Source of the DNA: DATBRC01 sp036560485
Lineage (GTDB): Bacteria > Pseudomonadota > Gammaproteobacteria > Burkholderiales > Burkholderiaceae_D
DNA: 64,000 nt
Assembly (NCBI GenBank): GCA_036560485.1
Contig: DATBRC010000020.1
Coordinates: 186,001 to 250,000, forward strand
Direction of reading: 5' to 3'
The notes under the pieces are model-generated. The model saw nothing but the letters and a program-made list of their open reading frames with translations, was not told the origin of the DNA and ran no database searches. Both the position numbers and the translations under genes were made by a program. Shown piece after piece: positions 17,014-25,902 of this stretch (positions are counted from its first letter, which is position 1; every line of letters starts with the position of its first letter).

Positions 17014-18759
17014 ATGCAACACCATCAACGAGATTTCGGTGCCGACCAGCGCTTGTTATATTTATCAGCTATTGCAATAGTGATTGGCGTCATCAGCACT
17101 TTGGCAGCGTATGTTTTGCTGCGCCTGATTTATTTCTTCACCAATCTTTTCTTCTTTCAAACGTTTTCGTTTGCAAACCACTCCCCCTCTGAGCATAGCC
17201 TGGGCGCATGGGTCATCGCCGTACCGGTGATCGGCGGCCTGATTGTCGGTCTGATGGCACGTTTTGGATCGGAAAAAATTCGCGGGCATGGCATACCTGA
17301 GGCAATCGAGACAATTTTATTCGGCAAGAGCGCCATGTCACCCAAAATTGCGCTGCTCAAACCAGTGGCGTCGGGCATCGTGATTGGCAGCGGGGGACCT
17401 TTCGGTGCAGAAGGCCCCATCATCATGACAGGTGGTGCAATCGGATCGCTGATCGCACAACTTTTTTCTGTGACCGCAGCCGAACGCAAGACATTGCTGG
17501 TGGCAGGTGCAACAGCCGGTATGACAGCCGTGTTTGGAACGCCTGTTGCGGCAGTTTTGCTTGCCGTGGAATTGCTGCTGTTTGAATGGCGTCCACGCAG
17601 TCTGTTGCCCGTGATTTTGGCATGTGCGGTCGCCGCGTTCACTCGACCATGGTTGATAGGTACCGGGCCGTTATTCCCGCTTCATACCGAGCCGGTTGGA
17701 TTGGCCGCATTAGCAGTTTGCATCGTCGCAGGTTTACTCAGCGGCATGCTATCGGCAGGCATGTCGATGGCGCTATACAAAGTGGAAGACGGGTTTGCCA
17801 AACTGCACGTTCACTGGATGTGGTGGCCTGCGATTGGTGCTTTGGCGGTTGGCATTGGCGGCTATCTGCAGCCGCGGGCATTGGGTGTCGGTTACGATGT
17901 GATTGCCGATCTTCTCAATCATCACATGCTGGCGTCTGTCGCATTATCGCTGCTTGCAGTGAAAGCCATCATATGGATAATCGCGTTGGCATCGGGAACA
18001 TCCGGCGGCGTGCTGGCTCCGCTATTGATGCTGGGTGCAGGGCTAGGTACTGTGGTGGCCGTTATTTTTCCGGGAAGCGATCCTCTACTGTGGCCATTGG
18101 TATGCATGGCAGCCGTATTGGCCGGCGTGCTGGGTGCGCCGCTAACAGCAGCGATCTTTGCGCTTGGCTTGACGGGCGATTTCAATGCTCTTCTTCCCTT
18201 ACTCCTTGCCACAGGTATATCGTACGGTTTCACGGTATTGGCGATGCGCCGCTCAATCATGACGGAAAAAATCGCCCGTCGCGGCTTGCATATTTATCGT
18301 GAATATAGCGTCGATCCGCAGGAACGGATTTTCGTTAATGAAGTCATGACCCGCAATGTCAATACGATCGATGCCAACCTCCCATGCCACAAGGTTTCGT
18401 CGGTTTATTTTGGGTTGATGCAACAATATCGTGCCTATCCTGTCGTATCGCAAGAAGGCAAAGTCATCGGCATGCTTGATCGGGCTCTGCTACTGCAAGG
18501 GATGAAAGATCATGACGAGTCACTTGCAATTGGAATGTTATTTCAGCATGGCAAACTTCACTTTGCATTGCCGACAGAGACTTGCCAAACTGTCGGGCGA
18601 CGTATGGCAGCGTTTCATCTTGAACGCCTTCCAGTGATCGCTGATGCGGATTCTTGTTTGTTAATCGGAATTGTCAGCAGAAGTGATTTACTGAAGCCCT
18701 CCCGCACTGTGTTTGATGAAGAGCACGTGAGGGAACGGATTATCGGCGGTCCATTGTGA
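17014..18759 (+). CDS. ClC family chloride channel/antiporter with CBS domains
   Basis: 581 residues. The ClC core spans about residues 15-420 with many hydrophobic segments. The first filter motif reads GSGGPFGAEGP at residues 125-135 (family GSGIP...GREGP), keeping the gating Glu133. The third motif region is GTSGGVLAPLLMLGAGLG from about residue 328. Residues about 435-575 hold a CBS pair. The gating glutamate is needed both in channels and in exchangers, so sequence alone does not decide between Cl- channel and Cl-/H+ exchange. Placed after a MarR regulator in the same direction. Confidence 0.93.
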   Translation: MQHHQRDFGADQRLLYLSAIAIVIGVISTLAAYVLLRLIYFFTNLFFFQTFSFANHSPSEHSLGAWVIAVPVIGGLIVGLMARFGSEKIRGHGIPEAIETILFGKSAMSPKIALLKPVASGIVIGSGGPFGAEGPIIMTGGAIGSLIAQLFSVTAAERKTLLVAGATAGMTAVFGTPVAAVLLAVELLLFEWRPRSLLPVILACAVAAFTRPWLIGTGPLFPLHTEPVGLAALAVCIVAGLLSGMLSAGMSMALYKVEDGFAKLHVHWMWWPAIGALAVGIGGYLQPRALGVGYDVIADLLNHHMLASVALSLLAVKAIIWIIALASGTSGGVLAPLLMLGAGLGTVVAVIFPGSDPLLWPLVCMAAVLAGVLGAPLTAAIFALGLTGDFNALLPLLLATGISYGFTVLAMRRSIMTEKIARRGLHIYREYSVDPQERIFVNEVMTRNVNTIDANLPCHKVSSVYFGLMQQYRAYPVVSQEGKVIGMLDRALLLQGMKDHDESLAIGMLFQHGKLHFALPTETCQTVGRRMAAFHLERLPVIADADSCLLIGIVSRSDLLKPSRTVFDEEHVRERIIGGPL

Positions 18760-18765
18760 ATATTC

Positions 18766-19161
18766 TTACTTGTTTGCATATTCAAATTTGGGAAGAGCTT
18801 TAAGCTTCTCTTTGGTCGCGCCAGACAATAAAAAATCCTTCCCCTGCACTTTGAATTGGTTAAACGGAATCACCACATCATGTTTTCCGACACCGAGAAA
18901 TCCACCGGCTCCTACAACTGCATATGACGCGGCGTTATCAGGCGCAATAATGATGTCATCAATTTTCCCGACTTTTTGATTCTGATCATTAACAATCGTT
19001 TTCCCAATCAGATTTTTCTTGGCGCTCCATCCTGAAATAACAGCATTCATTTCTACCTGCGTAACACCTAGAGGAATTTGTCCTGCGGTAGCTTGAGCAA
19101 ATACGGTGGATGCACTTAAAGACAAGGCGCTCATCAATACGGCGGCGATCATTTTCTTCAT
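18766..19161 (-). CDS. Secreted PRC-barrel domain protein
   Basis: 131 residues with a signal peptide (residues 1-22, ending STVFAQA). The mature part is a PRC-barrel: MNAVISGWSAKKNLIGKTIVNDQNQKVGKIDDI-type strands, then APDNAASYAVVGAGGFLGVGKHDVVIPF. Such proteins are common in soil and water bacteria, often with stress genes, and their molecular role is poorly known. AGGA precedes the ATG by six bases. It ends seven bases from the convergent ClC stop with no clear terminator between. Confidence 0.85.
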   Translation of the reverse strand: MKKMIAAVLMSALSLSASTVFAQATAGQIPLGVTQVEMNAVISGWSAKKNLIGKTIVNDQNQKVGKIDDIIIAPDNAASYAVVGAGGFLGVGKHDVVIPFNQFKVQGKDFLLSGATKEKLKALPKFEYANK

Positions 19162-19655
19162 GTTGTTCCTTTGTTATTGCGATACACCATATAAAAGAAA
19201 GAAGGAAAAGCTCTTTCCATAGCAACATAACTTCATGCAATGAAAATATAAATTTCTCCAAAAAATTTTGAAAGGATGAAACATCACTTTTCAAATGATG
19301 ATCGCCATTATTTCATGGCGCATCAATCCCAAATTGACTAATGTCACGGATTATAGAAAACCCGTGTCCCATCAAGAAAATAAAGACGCAGCCACCGTTA
19401 TAAAACCTGCAGCAAGCACATCGGCACGCTTGTATGGTTACAAAAATCAAATCATTTGCGGATTGTCTTGTCAGACCTCGAAAATTCATCAAACATCAGT
19501 CAGCATCTTGTAATCCTGCGACCAATTGTTACACTTTAATCATTCAAATCCATGCTTGCTCTTACCTATTCATGCCAGCTTGATTCAATCATTTTCGTGC
19601 ACACAATTTTTTATGAAGAAAACAGGGATTAATCATATTTCAGGAGACCGTCTTA
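19162..19655. other. Intergenic region, 494 bases
   Basis: Lies between the divergent PRC-barrel and HdeD-like genes and should hold both promoters. It is AT-rich. A 72-codon open frame at 19295-19513 has no family likeness and I do not call it a gene. No repeat or RNA was recognised. Confidence 0.5.
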
Positions 19656-20255
19656 ATGAATAAATTATTTTCAGAATACTGGTGGGTGTTGGCGTTACGT
19701 GGATTGATCGCAATTGCGTTCGGGATTTTGACCATTATGTGGCCCGGTCTGACTGTGCTGACCTTGGTATTCTTATTTACGTTCTATGCATTATTAGGCG
19801 GTGCTGCCTCTGTCATTGGCGCAATACAGAGCAAGAGAAATAATCCCGACTGGTGGATGCCGTTTTTAATTGGCTTGGTCAGTATCGGCGCGGGCATTAT
19901 CGCCATCGCCCATCCTACTTTAACCGTTCTGATTCTTGTGTTAGTCATCGCTGCCAATGCGTTGATTATTGGCATATTGGATATTGCCGCCGCAATACAG
20001 CTGCGCAAAATCGTGCATGATGAAAAGCTGATGCTTTTCAATGGCATTGCATCGGTAGCATTCGGCGTTCTCGTATTTCTCTTCCCGGAAGCGGGCGGCT
20101 TGGCGATGCTGTGGTTGATCAGTCTTTACGCTTTTGTTACCGGCGTGTTATTGATTGCGCTTTCATACCGCGTCCGCAACTGGCCACGCAGTAGCAAAAA
20201 CGTTGTCGAACGGCGCATGACACCCGATCGGCGCATCACATCCGGATATGCCTGA
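19656..20255 (+). CDS. HdeD family membrane protein
   Basis: 199 residues with about six hydrophobic helices in three pairs, the DUF308/HdeD pattern: WWVLALRGLIAIAFGILTIMWPG, then two repeats with FGVLVFLFPEAGG. HdeD of E. coli helps acid resistance at high cell density. AGGAGA lies eight bases before the ATG. The C-terminal tail is basic (RRMTPDRRITSGYA) and cytosolic by the positive-inside rule. A 40-base gap to the DUF5335 gene with a good ribosome site suggests an operon. Confidence 0.88.
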   Translation: MNKLFSEYWWVLALRGLIAIAFGILTIMWPGLTVLTLVFLFTFYALLGGAASVIGAIQSKRNNPDWWMPFLIGLVSIGAGIIAIAHPTLTVLILVLVIAANALIIGILDIAAAIQLRKIVHDEKLMLFNGIASVAFGVLVFLFPEAGGLAMLWLISLYAFVTGVLLIALSYRVRNWPRSSKNVVERRMTPDRRITSGYA

Positions 20256-20295
20256 TACAGACCATAGATGAAACTGATTTTTAAGGAGAGTTGAT

Positions 20296-20631
20296 ATGAC
20301 CATATCAAAAATCGAAAAGCCGGCATGGCGTGATTACTTTAATCAAATGTCAAAAGTCCTTGTTGGCAAGAATGCTGAAATTGAAGTCGATTCTTTGGCG
20401 ATCGGTCAACAGCTGGAAGAAAAATGGGCACCGTTTCTAGGTATCGTATATGAACCTAAAAGCGATATGATTGAAATTGTTCTTGAGGGTCTCGATCATA
20501 TGATTCACAAGCCGCGTGAATTATATGCAGACATAGATGCCAGCCAATTGAAGAGTATCGAAGTCATCGACGAGGACGATGTGCGGCAGATTATCAAATT
20601 GCGTGATCCGATCATGCTGCCGCTGCACTGA
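20296..20631 (+). CDS. DUF5335 family protein
   Basis: 111 residues, soluble, acidic, no signal peptide. The start KPAWRDYFNQMSK and the core GIVYEPKSDMIEIVLEGLDHMIHKP match the DUF5335 family. It ends with REL...IDASQLKSIEVIDEDDVRQII-type residues. Function is unknown. The ATG follows AAGGAGAG. It is probably co-transcribed with the HdeD-like gene upstream. Confidence 0.82.
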   Translation: MTISKIEKPAWRDYFNQMSKVLVGKNAEIEVDSLAIGQQLEEKWAPFLGIVYEPKSDMIEIVLEGLDHMIHKPRELYADIDASQLKSIEVIDEDDVRQIIKLRDPIMLPLH

Positions 20632-20671
20632 TCTTTTGGAAAAGAGTTCTCTGAAAAATTCAATATCATTA

Positions 20672-20707
20672 TTCTCGGTGGAAAAATTAAAAATACCACC
20701 GAGAATG
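20672..20707. terminator. Inverted repeat between convergent genes, probable terminator
   Basis: ATTCTCGGTGG and its exact complement CCACCGAGAAT, with a 14-base AT-rich loop, sit between DUF5335 (+) and YSC84 (-). There is no T run, so termination strength is uncertain. Confidence 0.6.
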
Positions 20708-20718
20708 AGGAAGGCGTG

Positions 20719-21318
20719 TCACATCTTGATACGCGTAATCTTGGTTCCTTCCAAGGTCAAATTCGCCATCAGTCCGCTATTGGTCAATACAAATGCGACT
20801 ATCGGTCCTTGTGTAGCGTTGACATCGACCTCACCGTTTGCGCCGACTTTCAAAACCGCAACGGATGCATCAGCACCAACTGACCACCCTTCGCTCTTTC
20901 TGAATTTTTCCAGTGATTCTGGCGTCATGAACAAAACAATCACTGCTTTCGATTGCGCACCTATTTGCAACCCGATCGAAACGGATGCCAAATTGTAATA
21001 GGCAACACTCTCGTTATGAATGCGTAGCGCCCCTTCTCCATACTGGCCGCCAATTCCCAAACCCGCCGCAATCACAGAAGGAAATACCAACACGCCATTT
21101 GCTTTTGCTACCAGCTCACGCGAGCCACGCACGGTTGAATACAGGCGCGGCAGAACTGCATCAATCCCTGCATTGATTTCGTTGCGTCGCCTTTCAGGAT
21201 TTGCGTTAGCATTTTGCGTTGAAGTTGCAGTCGTTGTTGCTGTGGCTGCGCAGCCGCCAAGAACCAATCCCGTCGCTGCCAAGCTTGCCGTCTTCAAAAT
21301 AAACTCTCGTCTTTGCAT
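20719..21318 (-). CDS. YSC84-family lipoprotein
   Basis: 199 residues. The N-terminus carries RREF, a hydrophobic stretch and the lipobox LVLGGC, so it is a lipoprotein, possibly exported by Tat given the paired arginines. The Ysc84 domain follows: VLPRLYSTVRGSRELVAKANGVLVFPSV, GIGGQYGEGALRI, YYNLASVSIGLQIGAQSKAVIVLFMT. Ysc84 proteins bind lipid or actin in eukaryotes; the bacterial role is unknown. Four ATGs lie in a row upstream; the one at 21318 is best spaced from GGAG. An Asn/Ala/Thr-rich linker follows the lipobox. Confidence 0.88.
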   Translation of the reverse strand: MQRREFILKTASLAATGLVLGGCAATATTTATSTQNANANPERRRNEINAGIDAVLPRLYSTVRGSRELVAKANGVLVFPSVIAAGLGIGGQYGEGALRIHNESVAYYNLASVSIGLQIGAQSKAVIVLFMTPESLEKFRKSEGWSVGADASVAVLKVGANGEVDVNATQGPIVAFVLTNSGLMANLTLEGTKITRIKM

Positions 21319-21895
21319 CATCATCTCCATTCGAATAAATTAAAAAATGGGCATCAACAATATCGATAGGCAAAAAATACAGTCGTCAATACGGTACATT
21401 CATCAGCATGCAACACGCTTTCTCCTTGCATCATTTTCAGTATGTCAGTCTTGCGTTAATTTTTCCGCGCTACTCCAATCGTGTTTGATTTCTCTCATCT
21501 GTTGTAGCTGAGAACAGTGTTCAAATTGCACTTGAAAGTAGACGATGTTTTATCGATTTTCAGTAAATGTGCAGTCAATGCGAACTGATTATTCCTTCAA
21601 GGAATTCTGATTCATTCATTTTTATTGTCACTGCGAAAACAGGGATTTTTCACGCAGGGAGATCGGTGCGCAATCCATTTTTGATTTCCTTTTTAAGAGC
21701 GCCTAACAAAATGCCTCTGGTTAGGGTGAAACAAGGAATTCAGACGGCATGCAGTATGCCGGCGAAACTGTGCATGCATACAAGCCTGTAAGTACCTTTC
21801 AAAGACAACTGCGCAACAGTACGGTTTGTACAGCAAAGAATTGCAACAACGCCAGAGGCATTTTTTAGACGCTCTCCATCTCTTGCAAGGCGCGA
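21319..21895. other. Intergenic region, 577 bases
   Basis: Divergent gap between the YSC84 and cbpA genes. It contains an imperfect hairpin at about 21748-21780 (GCATGCAGT against ACTGTGCATGC). A 74-codon open frame at 21567-21791 shows no family likeness and is not called. Promoters must lie here but none is clear. Confidence 0.45.
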
Positions 21896-22870
21896 ATGAA
21901 GATCAAGGATTATTACCAAATATTGGGTATCGAACGAAGCGCAACTTCGATCGATATCAAGCTGGCATATCGCAAACTCGCACGCAAATATCATCCGGAT
22001 ATCACCAAGGATGCAAAAGGTGAGGAGAAATTCAAGGAAATCGCAGAAGCCTACGCGACGCTGAAAGATCCATACAGGCGTATGGAATACGATAATTTGG
22101 ACAAAATGCCGGAGGAAGAACAGGAGCAGCAAGAAGCACCGAACCGGCAGGAAGCAAATGCGGTGCCGCCCACTTCGCAGCAGCATGTTTATAAAAATCA
22201 ATCGTTCTTTAGCGATGTCGGTTTTTCAGATATTTTTTCCGGGTTTGTACGTAACCGAAAAGGTAACAAACAACGCGCCGATAAAGAACCGGTCCATGGT
22301 CTGGATTATGAGATCACGGCGTCTGTCACGATCGAGCAAATTTTTCATGGTGAAGAGGTCGACATCAATGTGAACATTCCCGAAATCGACAAGGACGGCA
22401 CACCGTATCAAGGCACACGTACTTTTCGCGTGAAGATTCCTAAAGGTGCGATTGCTGGGCAGCGCCTGCGCTTGAACGGAAAAGGCGGCGCAGGAAGAAA
22501 TGGCGGCAAACCGGGTAACCTTTACATCGTGCTGGATATTACCCGGCATCCCTTGTATCGAATCAGCGGCAGCGATCTGTATATGGATTTGCCATTGGCT
22601 CCGTGGGAGGCAGTGCTTGGAAGCGAGGTCAAAATTCCCACATTGGCCGGGACAGTTGAATTGAATATCAAATCAGGCACAACAGCTGGGCAAAAATTGC
22701 GGCTTCCGAAACGCGGCCTGCCTTCATCGAGCGGCAGCACAGGCGATTTGTTTGCCATCATCCGTGTTGTCGCACCAAAGAAAATCAGCACACGCGAACA
22801 GCAGTTATACCAACAGCTCGCCACCGTCTCGGAATTCAATCCACGCCAGCACTTCAATCTGATCAGATGA
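21896..22870 (+). CDS. cbpA: CbpA-type DnaJ-like co-chaperone
   Basis: 324 residues. The J domain (residues 4-70) has YYQILGI, the HPD tripeptide in ARKYHPDITKDAKGEEKFKEIAEAY and the closing RMEYD. A linker rich in Glu, Gln and Pro follows, then two DnaJ C-terminal beta domains (FRVKIPKGAIAGQRLRLNGKGG; TLAGTVELNIKSGTTAGQKLRLPKRG). No zinc-finger cysteines are present, which separates CbpA from DnaJ. It would stimulate DnaK and bind curved DNA. The usual small partner gene cbpM does not follow it here. AAGG lies six bases before the ATG. Confidence 0.93.
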   Translation: MKIKDYYQILGIERSATSIDIKLAYRKLARKYHPDITKDAKGEEKFKEIAEAYATLKDPYRRMEYDNLDKMPEEEQEQQEAPNRQEANAVPPTSQQHVYKNQSFFSDVGFSDIFSGFVRNRKGNKQRADKEPVHGLDYEITASVTIEQIFHGEEVDINVNIPEIDKDGTPYQGTRTFRVKIPKGAIAGQRLRLNGKGGAGRNGGKPGNLYIVLDITRHPLYRISGSDLYMDLPLAPWEAVLGSEVKIPTLAGTVELNIKSGTTAGQKLRLPKRGLPSSSGSTGDLFAIIRVVAPKKISTREQQLYQQLATVSEFNPRQHFNLIR

Positions 22871-22924
22871 ACATTTCAAGATAAGCGGATCGAAAAATAA
22901 TTTTGTCACTTGCGCTCGATAAGA

Positions 22925-23299
22925 TTAAGCGCCGATGTCGGCCAGCACTTCCTGCGCAGCGCGGAATGCATCCACTGCCAGCGGCACACCGCAATAAACA
23001 GTTGCATGCAATAGTACTTCACGAATCTCTTCCATTGTTGCACCGTTATTGATGGCGCCGCGTACATGGCCTTTGATCTCATGCGTGCGGCCCAATGCGG
23101 TCAGCATCGACAAGGTGATCAGGCTGCGTGTCTTCAAATCAAGCCCGTCACGGCACCATACCGTACCCCACGCGTTGCGCGTAATATACTCTTGCAGCGG
23201 TTGCGTGAATGCGTCGGCTTTGGCAAATGCCTTCTCGACGAATTCTTCGCCCATTACCTGTTTGCGTATTTTCAAGCCGTCCTTGAATTGCTGATCCAT
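22925..23299 (-). CDS. Carboxymuconolactone decarboxylase family protein
   Basis: 124 residues, close to PcaC of the protocatechuate pathway: the start FKDGLKIRKQVMGEEFVEKAFAKAD, then WGTVWCRDGLDLKTRSLITLSMLTALGR, and VRGAINNGATMEEIREVLLHATVYCGVPLAVDA. PcaC removes CO2 from 4-carboxymuconolactone in the cytosol. No other protocatechuate gene is nearby, so it may act in another route or as a stand-alone copy. The E-x-C-x2-H redox motif of AhpD-type relatives is absent; the family CGVP region is kept. Confidence 0.88.
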   Translation of the reverse strand: MDQQFKDGLKIRKQVMGEEFVEKAFAKADAFTQPLQEYITRNAWGTVWCRDGLDLKTRSLITLSMLTALGRTHEIKGHVRGAINNGATMEEIREVLLHATVYCGVPLAVDAFRAAQEVLADIGA

Positions 23300-23434
23300 G
23301 ATATGCCGCCGGAAGTGAATGATGAGAAATCGGACGATACGCCAACGACATCACGTGGTCAATGCCTTGATGGATAGTGCGCATTTTCCCCGCTATATGC
23401 AGTACACTTGCCTGCCGAATTACAGTCTCTTTGA

Positions 23435-24688
23435 ATGACAGCCTTGAATATCGCACGCACCAAATCAGTCGCCATCATCGGCGGCGGCCCCGCCGGATTG
23501 ATGGCGGCTGAAGTCTTGAGCCAAGGCGGCGTGCAAGTCGATCTGTATGATGCGATGCCTTCCGTTGGACGAAAATTTCTGCTGGCCGGTAAAGGCGGCA
23601 TGAACATCACGCATAGCGAACCGCTTGACCCGTTCCTGTCACGCTATGGTGCGCGCCGTGCGCACATCGCACCGCTACTCGACGCATTCGATCCGCAAAC
23701 GCTGTGCGACTGGGTGCACGGACTCGGCATCGATACCTTTGTCGGCACATCCGGCCGCGTCTTCCCGACCGACATGAAAGCCGCACCGCTGTTGCGCGCG
23801 TGGCTGCATCGCTTGCGTGAAGCCGGTGTGCGTTTTCATATGCGACATCGCTGGCGTGGCTGGGATGAACATGGTTCGTTACGATTTGAATCACCGGCAA
23901 GTGAACAACTCATCAATGCGGATGCTGTGATATTGGCATTGGGCGGCGGCAGCTGGGCGCGACTCGGTTCAGATGGTGCGTGGGTTCCATTGCTGGTACA
24001 GCGCGGTGTTGCTGTGGCGGCTTTGCGTCCAGCCAATTGCGGTTTCGATGTCGGTTGGAGCGAACATTTTTCTACCCGCTTTGCCGGCCATCCGGTGAAA
24101 TCGGTTGTCCTCCATCACACCGTTGCGAAGGGCGATACATTGCGTAAGCAAGGCGACTTTATCGTGACAGCCGGTGGCGTGGAAGGCAGCGCAATCTATG
24201 CGTTATCCGCATCCTTGCGCGACCAAATAGAGCGCGCGGGCAATGCGATTCTGCATATCGATCTGCTGCCTGGCATGGAACTGGATCGCGTTATCAATGA
24301 GATTGCTCGACCGCGCGGATCACGTTCGATGGCGAGTCATCTGCAAAGCCGATTGGGAATAAAAGGCGTCAAAGCCGGATTGCTGCGTGAGCTGGTCTCG
24401 GTGGATGACTACAGCAACCCTGCACTGCTCGGCGCTGCGATCAAATCGCTACCGTTACGACTGGTCGCTCCTCGTCCGATTGATGAAGCAATCAGCAGTG
24501 CAGGCGGCGTGACTTTTGAAGCATTGGATGAGCAGTTAATGATTCGCTCGCTACCCGGTGTGTTCTGTGCCGGTGAAATGCTGGATTGGGAAGCACCTAC
24601 CGGCGGCTATCTGTTGACCGCGTGTTTTGCTAGTGGCCATGCTGCCGGGTTGGGTGCATTGGCATGGCTGAATGAATTACACGCATGA
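23435..24688 (+). CDS. HI0933/YhiN-like flavoprotein oxidoreductase
   Basis: 417 residues. The N-terminal dinucleotide fold reads SVAIIGGGPAGLMAAEVLSQ, followed by VGRKFLLAGKGGMNITHSE, the hallmark of this family. A second FAD-contacting region near the end is GVFCAGEMLDWEAPTGGYLLT followed by CFASGHAAG. Members bind FAD; the physiological substrate is unknown. It stands alone, divergent from the PcaC-like gene. The ribosome site is weak. Confidence 0.92.
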   Translation: MTALNIARTKSVAIIGGGPAGLMAAEVLSQGGVQVDLYDAMPSVGRKFLLAGKGGMNITHSEPLDPFLSRYGARRAHIAPLLDAFDPQTLCDWVHGLGIDTFVGTSGRVFPTDMKAAPLLRAWLHRLREAGVRFHMRHRWRGWDEHGSLRFESPASEQLINADAVILALGGGSWARLGSDGAWVPLLVQRGVAVAALRPANCGFDVGWSEHFSTRFAGHPVKSVVLHHTVAKGDTLRKQGDFIVTAGGVEGSAIYALSASLRDQIERAGNAILHIDLLPGMELDRVINEIARPRGSRSMASHLQSRLGIKGVKAGLLRELVSVDDYSNPALLGAAIKSLPLRLVAPRPIDEAISSAGGVTFEALDEQLMIRSLPGVFCAGEMLDWEAPTGGYLLTACFASGHAAGLGALAWLNELHA

Positions 24689-24894
24689 GGAAGAATTAGT
24701 CTCTTCCGCACCGCATCATTTTGCATTAAGAAGATTATGTTCAAACCATAATTTTCTGCTATTCTTGCCGTATAACAATGATATCGAGCACCCATGCTCC
24801 TATTGGATAAATGGGCTTGCAGTGACTTGCCTGTCTTGGCATTAATTGAATTGTCTCGTCTTCCTTTATATATTTAGAAAAAAAGGGGAGCAGC

Positions 24895-25266
24895 ATGAAA
24901 GACCAACGCCAGCACGTTCGCAAAGAAATCGTCGCGAGCGCACTCATCGCCAATCCAAGCGGTAACGATTGGAAGCCAGTAACCTTGCTCGACATTTCGG
25001 TAGGCGGTGCAGCGTTCAGCACATCCGAACGCGTCATTGTTGATACCACGCGACTGGTCAACATCACTTTACCGAACGAAGTTAAGCCCATCCCGCTGTC
25101 AGCCAAAATTGTCAACCGAAGCCCAATGGGTTCGGCGTTCAGAGTCGGTATCAAATTCTTCAACGCCGATCCGATTGCAATAGAACAGATTCGGCACTAC
25201 ATTGAAGCGGCACCGGCGGATGAATTGCAACAGGCATCCGAGCAATCCGCAAACAATGCAAAATAA
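24895..25266 (+). CDS. PilZ domain protein
   Basis: 123 residues, a single PilZ domain. The cyclic-di-GMP motifs are present in modified form: RQHVRKE near the start (RxxxR) and DISVGGAAF at about residues 31-39 (D/NxSxxG). It may report c-di-GMP to motility or the envelope. GGGGAG precedes the ATG by five bases. A second, similar PilZ gene lies at 39718-40050, and a GGDEF/EAL enzyme at 52192-54255. Confidence 0.9.
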   Translation: MKDQRQHVRKEIVASALIANPSGNDWKPVTLLDISVGGAAFSTSERVIVDTTRLVNITLPNEVKPIPLSAKIVNRSPMGSAFRVGIKFFNADPIAIEQIRHYIEAAPADELQQASEQSANNAK

Positions 25267-25362
25267 AAATCCTAAACGAATCGGCCGCACTGCATGAACG
25301 GTAAATAATCCATAGCGTAGAATCCATTTCGTCCCAATCGTTCCAAACCCTTCACCATTCGC

Positions 25363-25596
25363 ATGACAGCACAACCTAACAACCCTCTTCATGGCATCAG
25401 CCTGGAACAACTATTGACCAAACTGGTGACGGATTACGGATGGGAAGCATTGGCCAAGAACATTGATATCAAATGCTTCAAGAATGATCCCAGCATAAAA
25501 TCCAGTCTGACGTTCTTGCGCAAAACGCCTTGGGCCAGAAAGAAGCTTGAAGAGTTCTATATCACTTCTTTGAGTACAGTCTCTTCAACACGATAA
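25363..25596 (+). CDS. VF530-family DNA-binding protein
   Basis: 77 residues. The sequence PLHGISLEQLLTKLVTDYGWEAL, CFKNDPSIKSSLTFLRKTPWARKKLEEFY matches the VF530 (DUF2132) family, small all-helical proteins with DNA-binding structure. The role is unknown. It is probably transcribed alone; the ribosome site is weak. Confidence 0.85.
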   Translation: MTAQPNNPLHGISLEQLLTKLVTDYGWEALAKNIDIKCFKNDPSIKSSLTFLRKTPWARKKLEEFYITSLSTVSSTR

Positions 25597-25707
25597 ATAA
25601 TGCGAAAGGCTTCTGCAAACCAGGATCGTTCTCTCTGAATTGATCCAGATCAACCACAGTTGCTGTGAATTCTCGGATGATGGAATCTACATTCATCGAG
25701 AACCAGC

Positions 25708-25902
25708 ATGCTGCCCGCCTACATTACCCACAGTGATTGCCTCAAGCATGAGACGGGGGCGCAACATCCTGAATGTCCGGAACGTATCAGCGCAATCCAT
25801 GATCTGTTATTGATCAAGGAACTGCTCGATTACATGCAACCTTACGATGCGCCACTCGCCACCGATCTGCAACTTGGCCGTGCGCATTGCGCAGTTGCGT
25901 GA
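25708..25902 (+). pseudogene. Histone-deacetylase-like gene, N-terminal remnant
   Basis: The first ~57 codons read like class II histone deacetylase/acetoin-utilisation proteins (ITHSDCLKHETGAQHPECPERISAI ... APLATDLQLGRAH), where the family goes on for about 300 residues with the zinc site. Here it breaks off after GRAH and stops at 25902. At the same place the reading frame of a different gene, a Pat-type acetyltransferase, takes over. I read this as a deletion that removed the rest of this gene. No catalytic residue remains, so it is non-functional. Confidence 0.75.
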
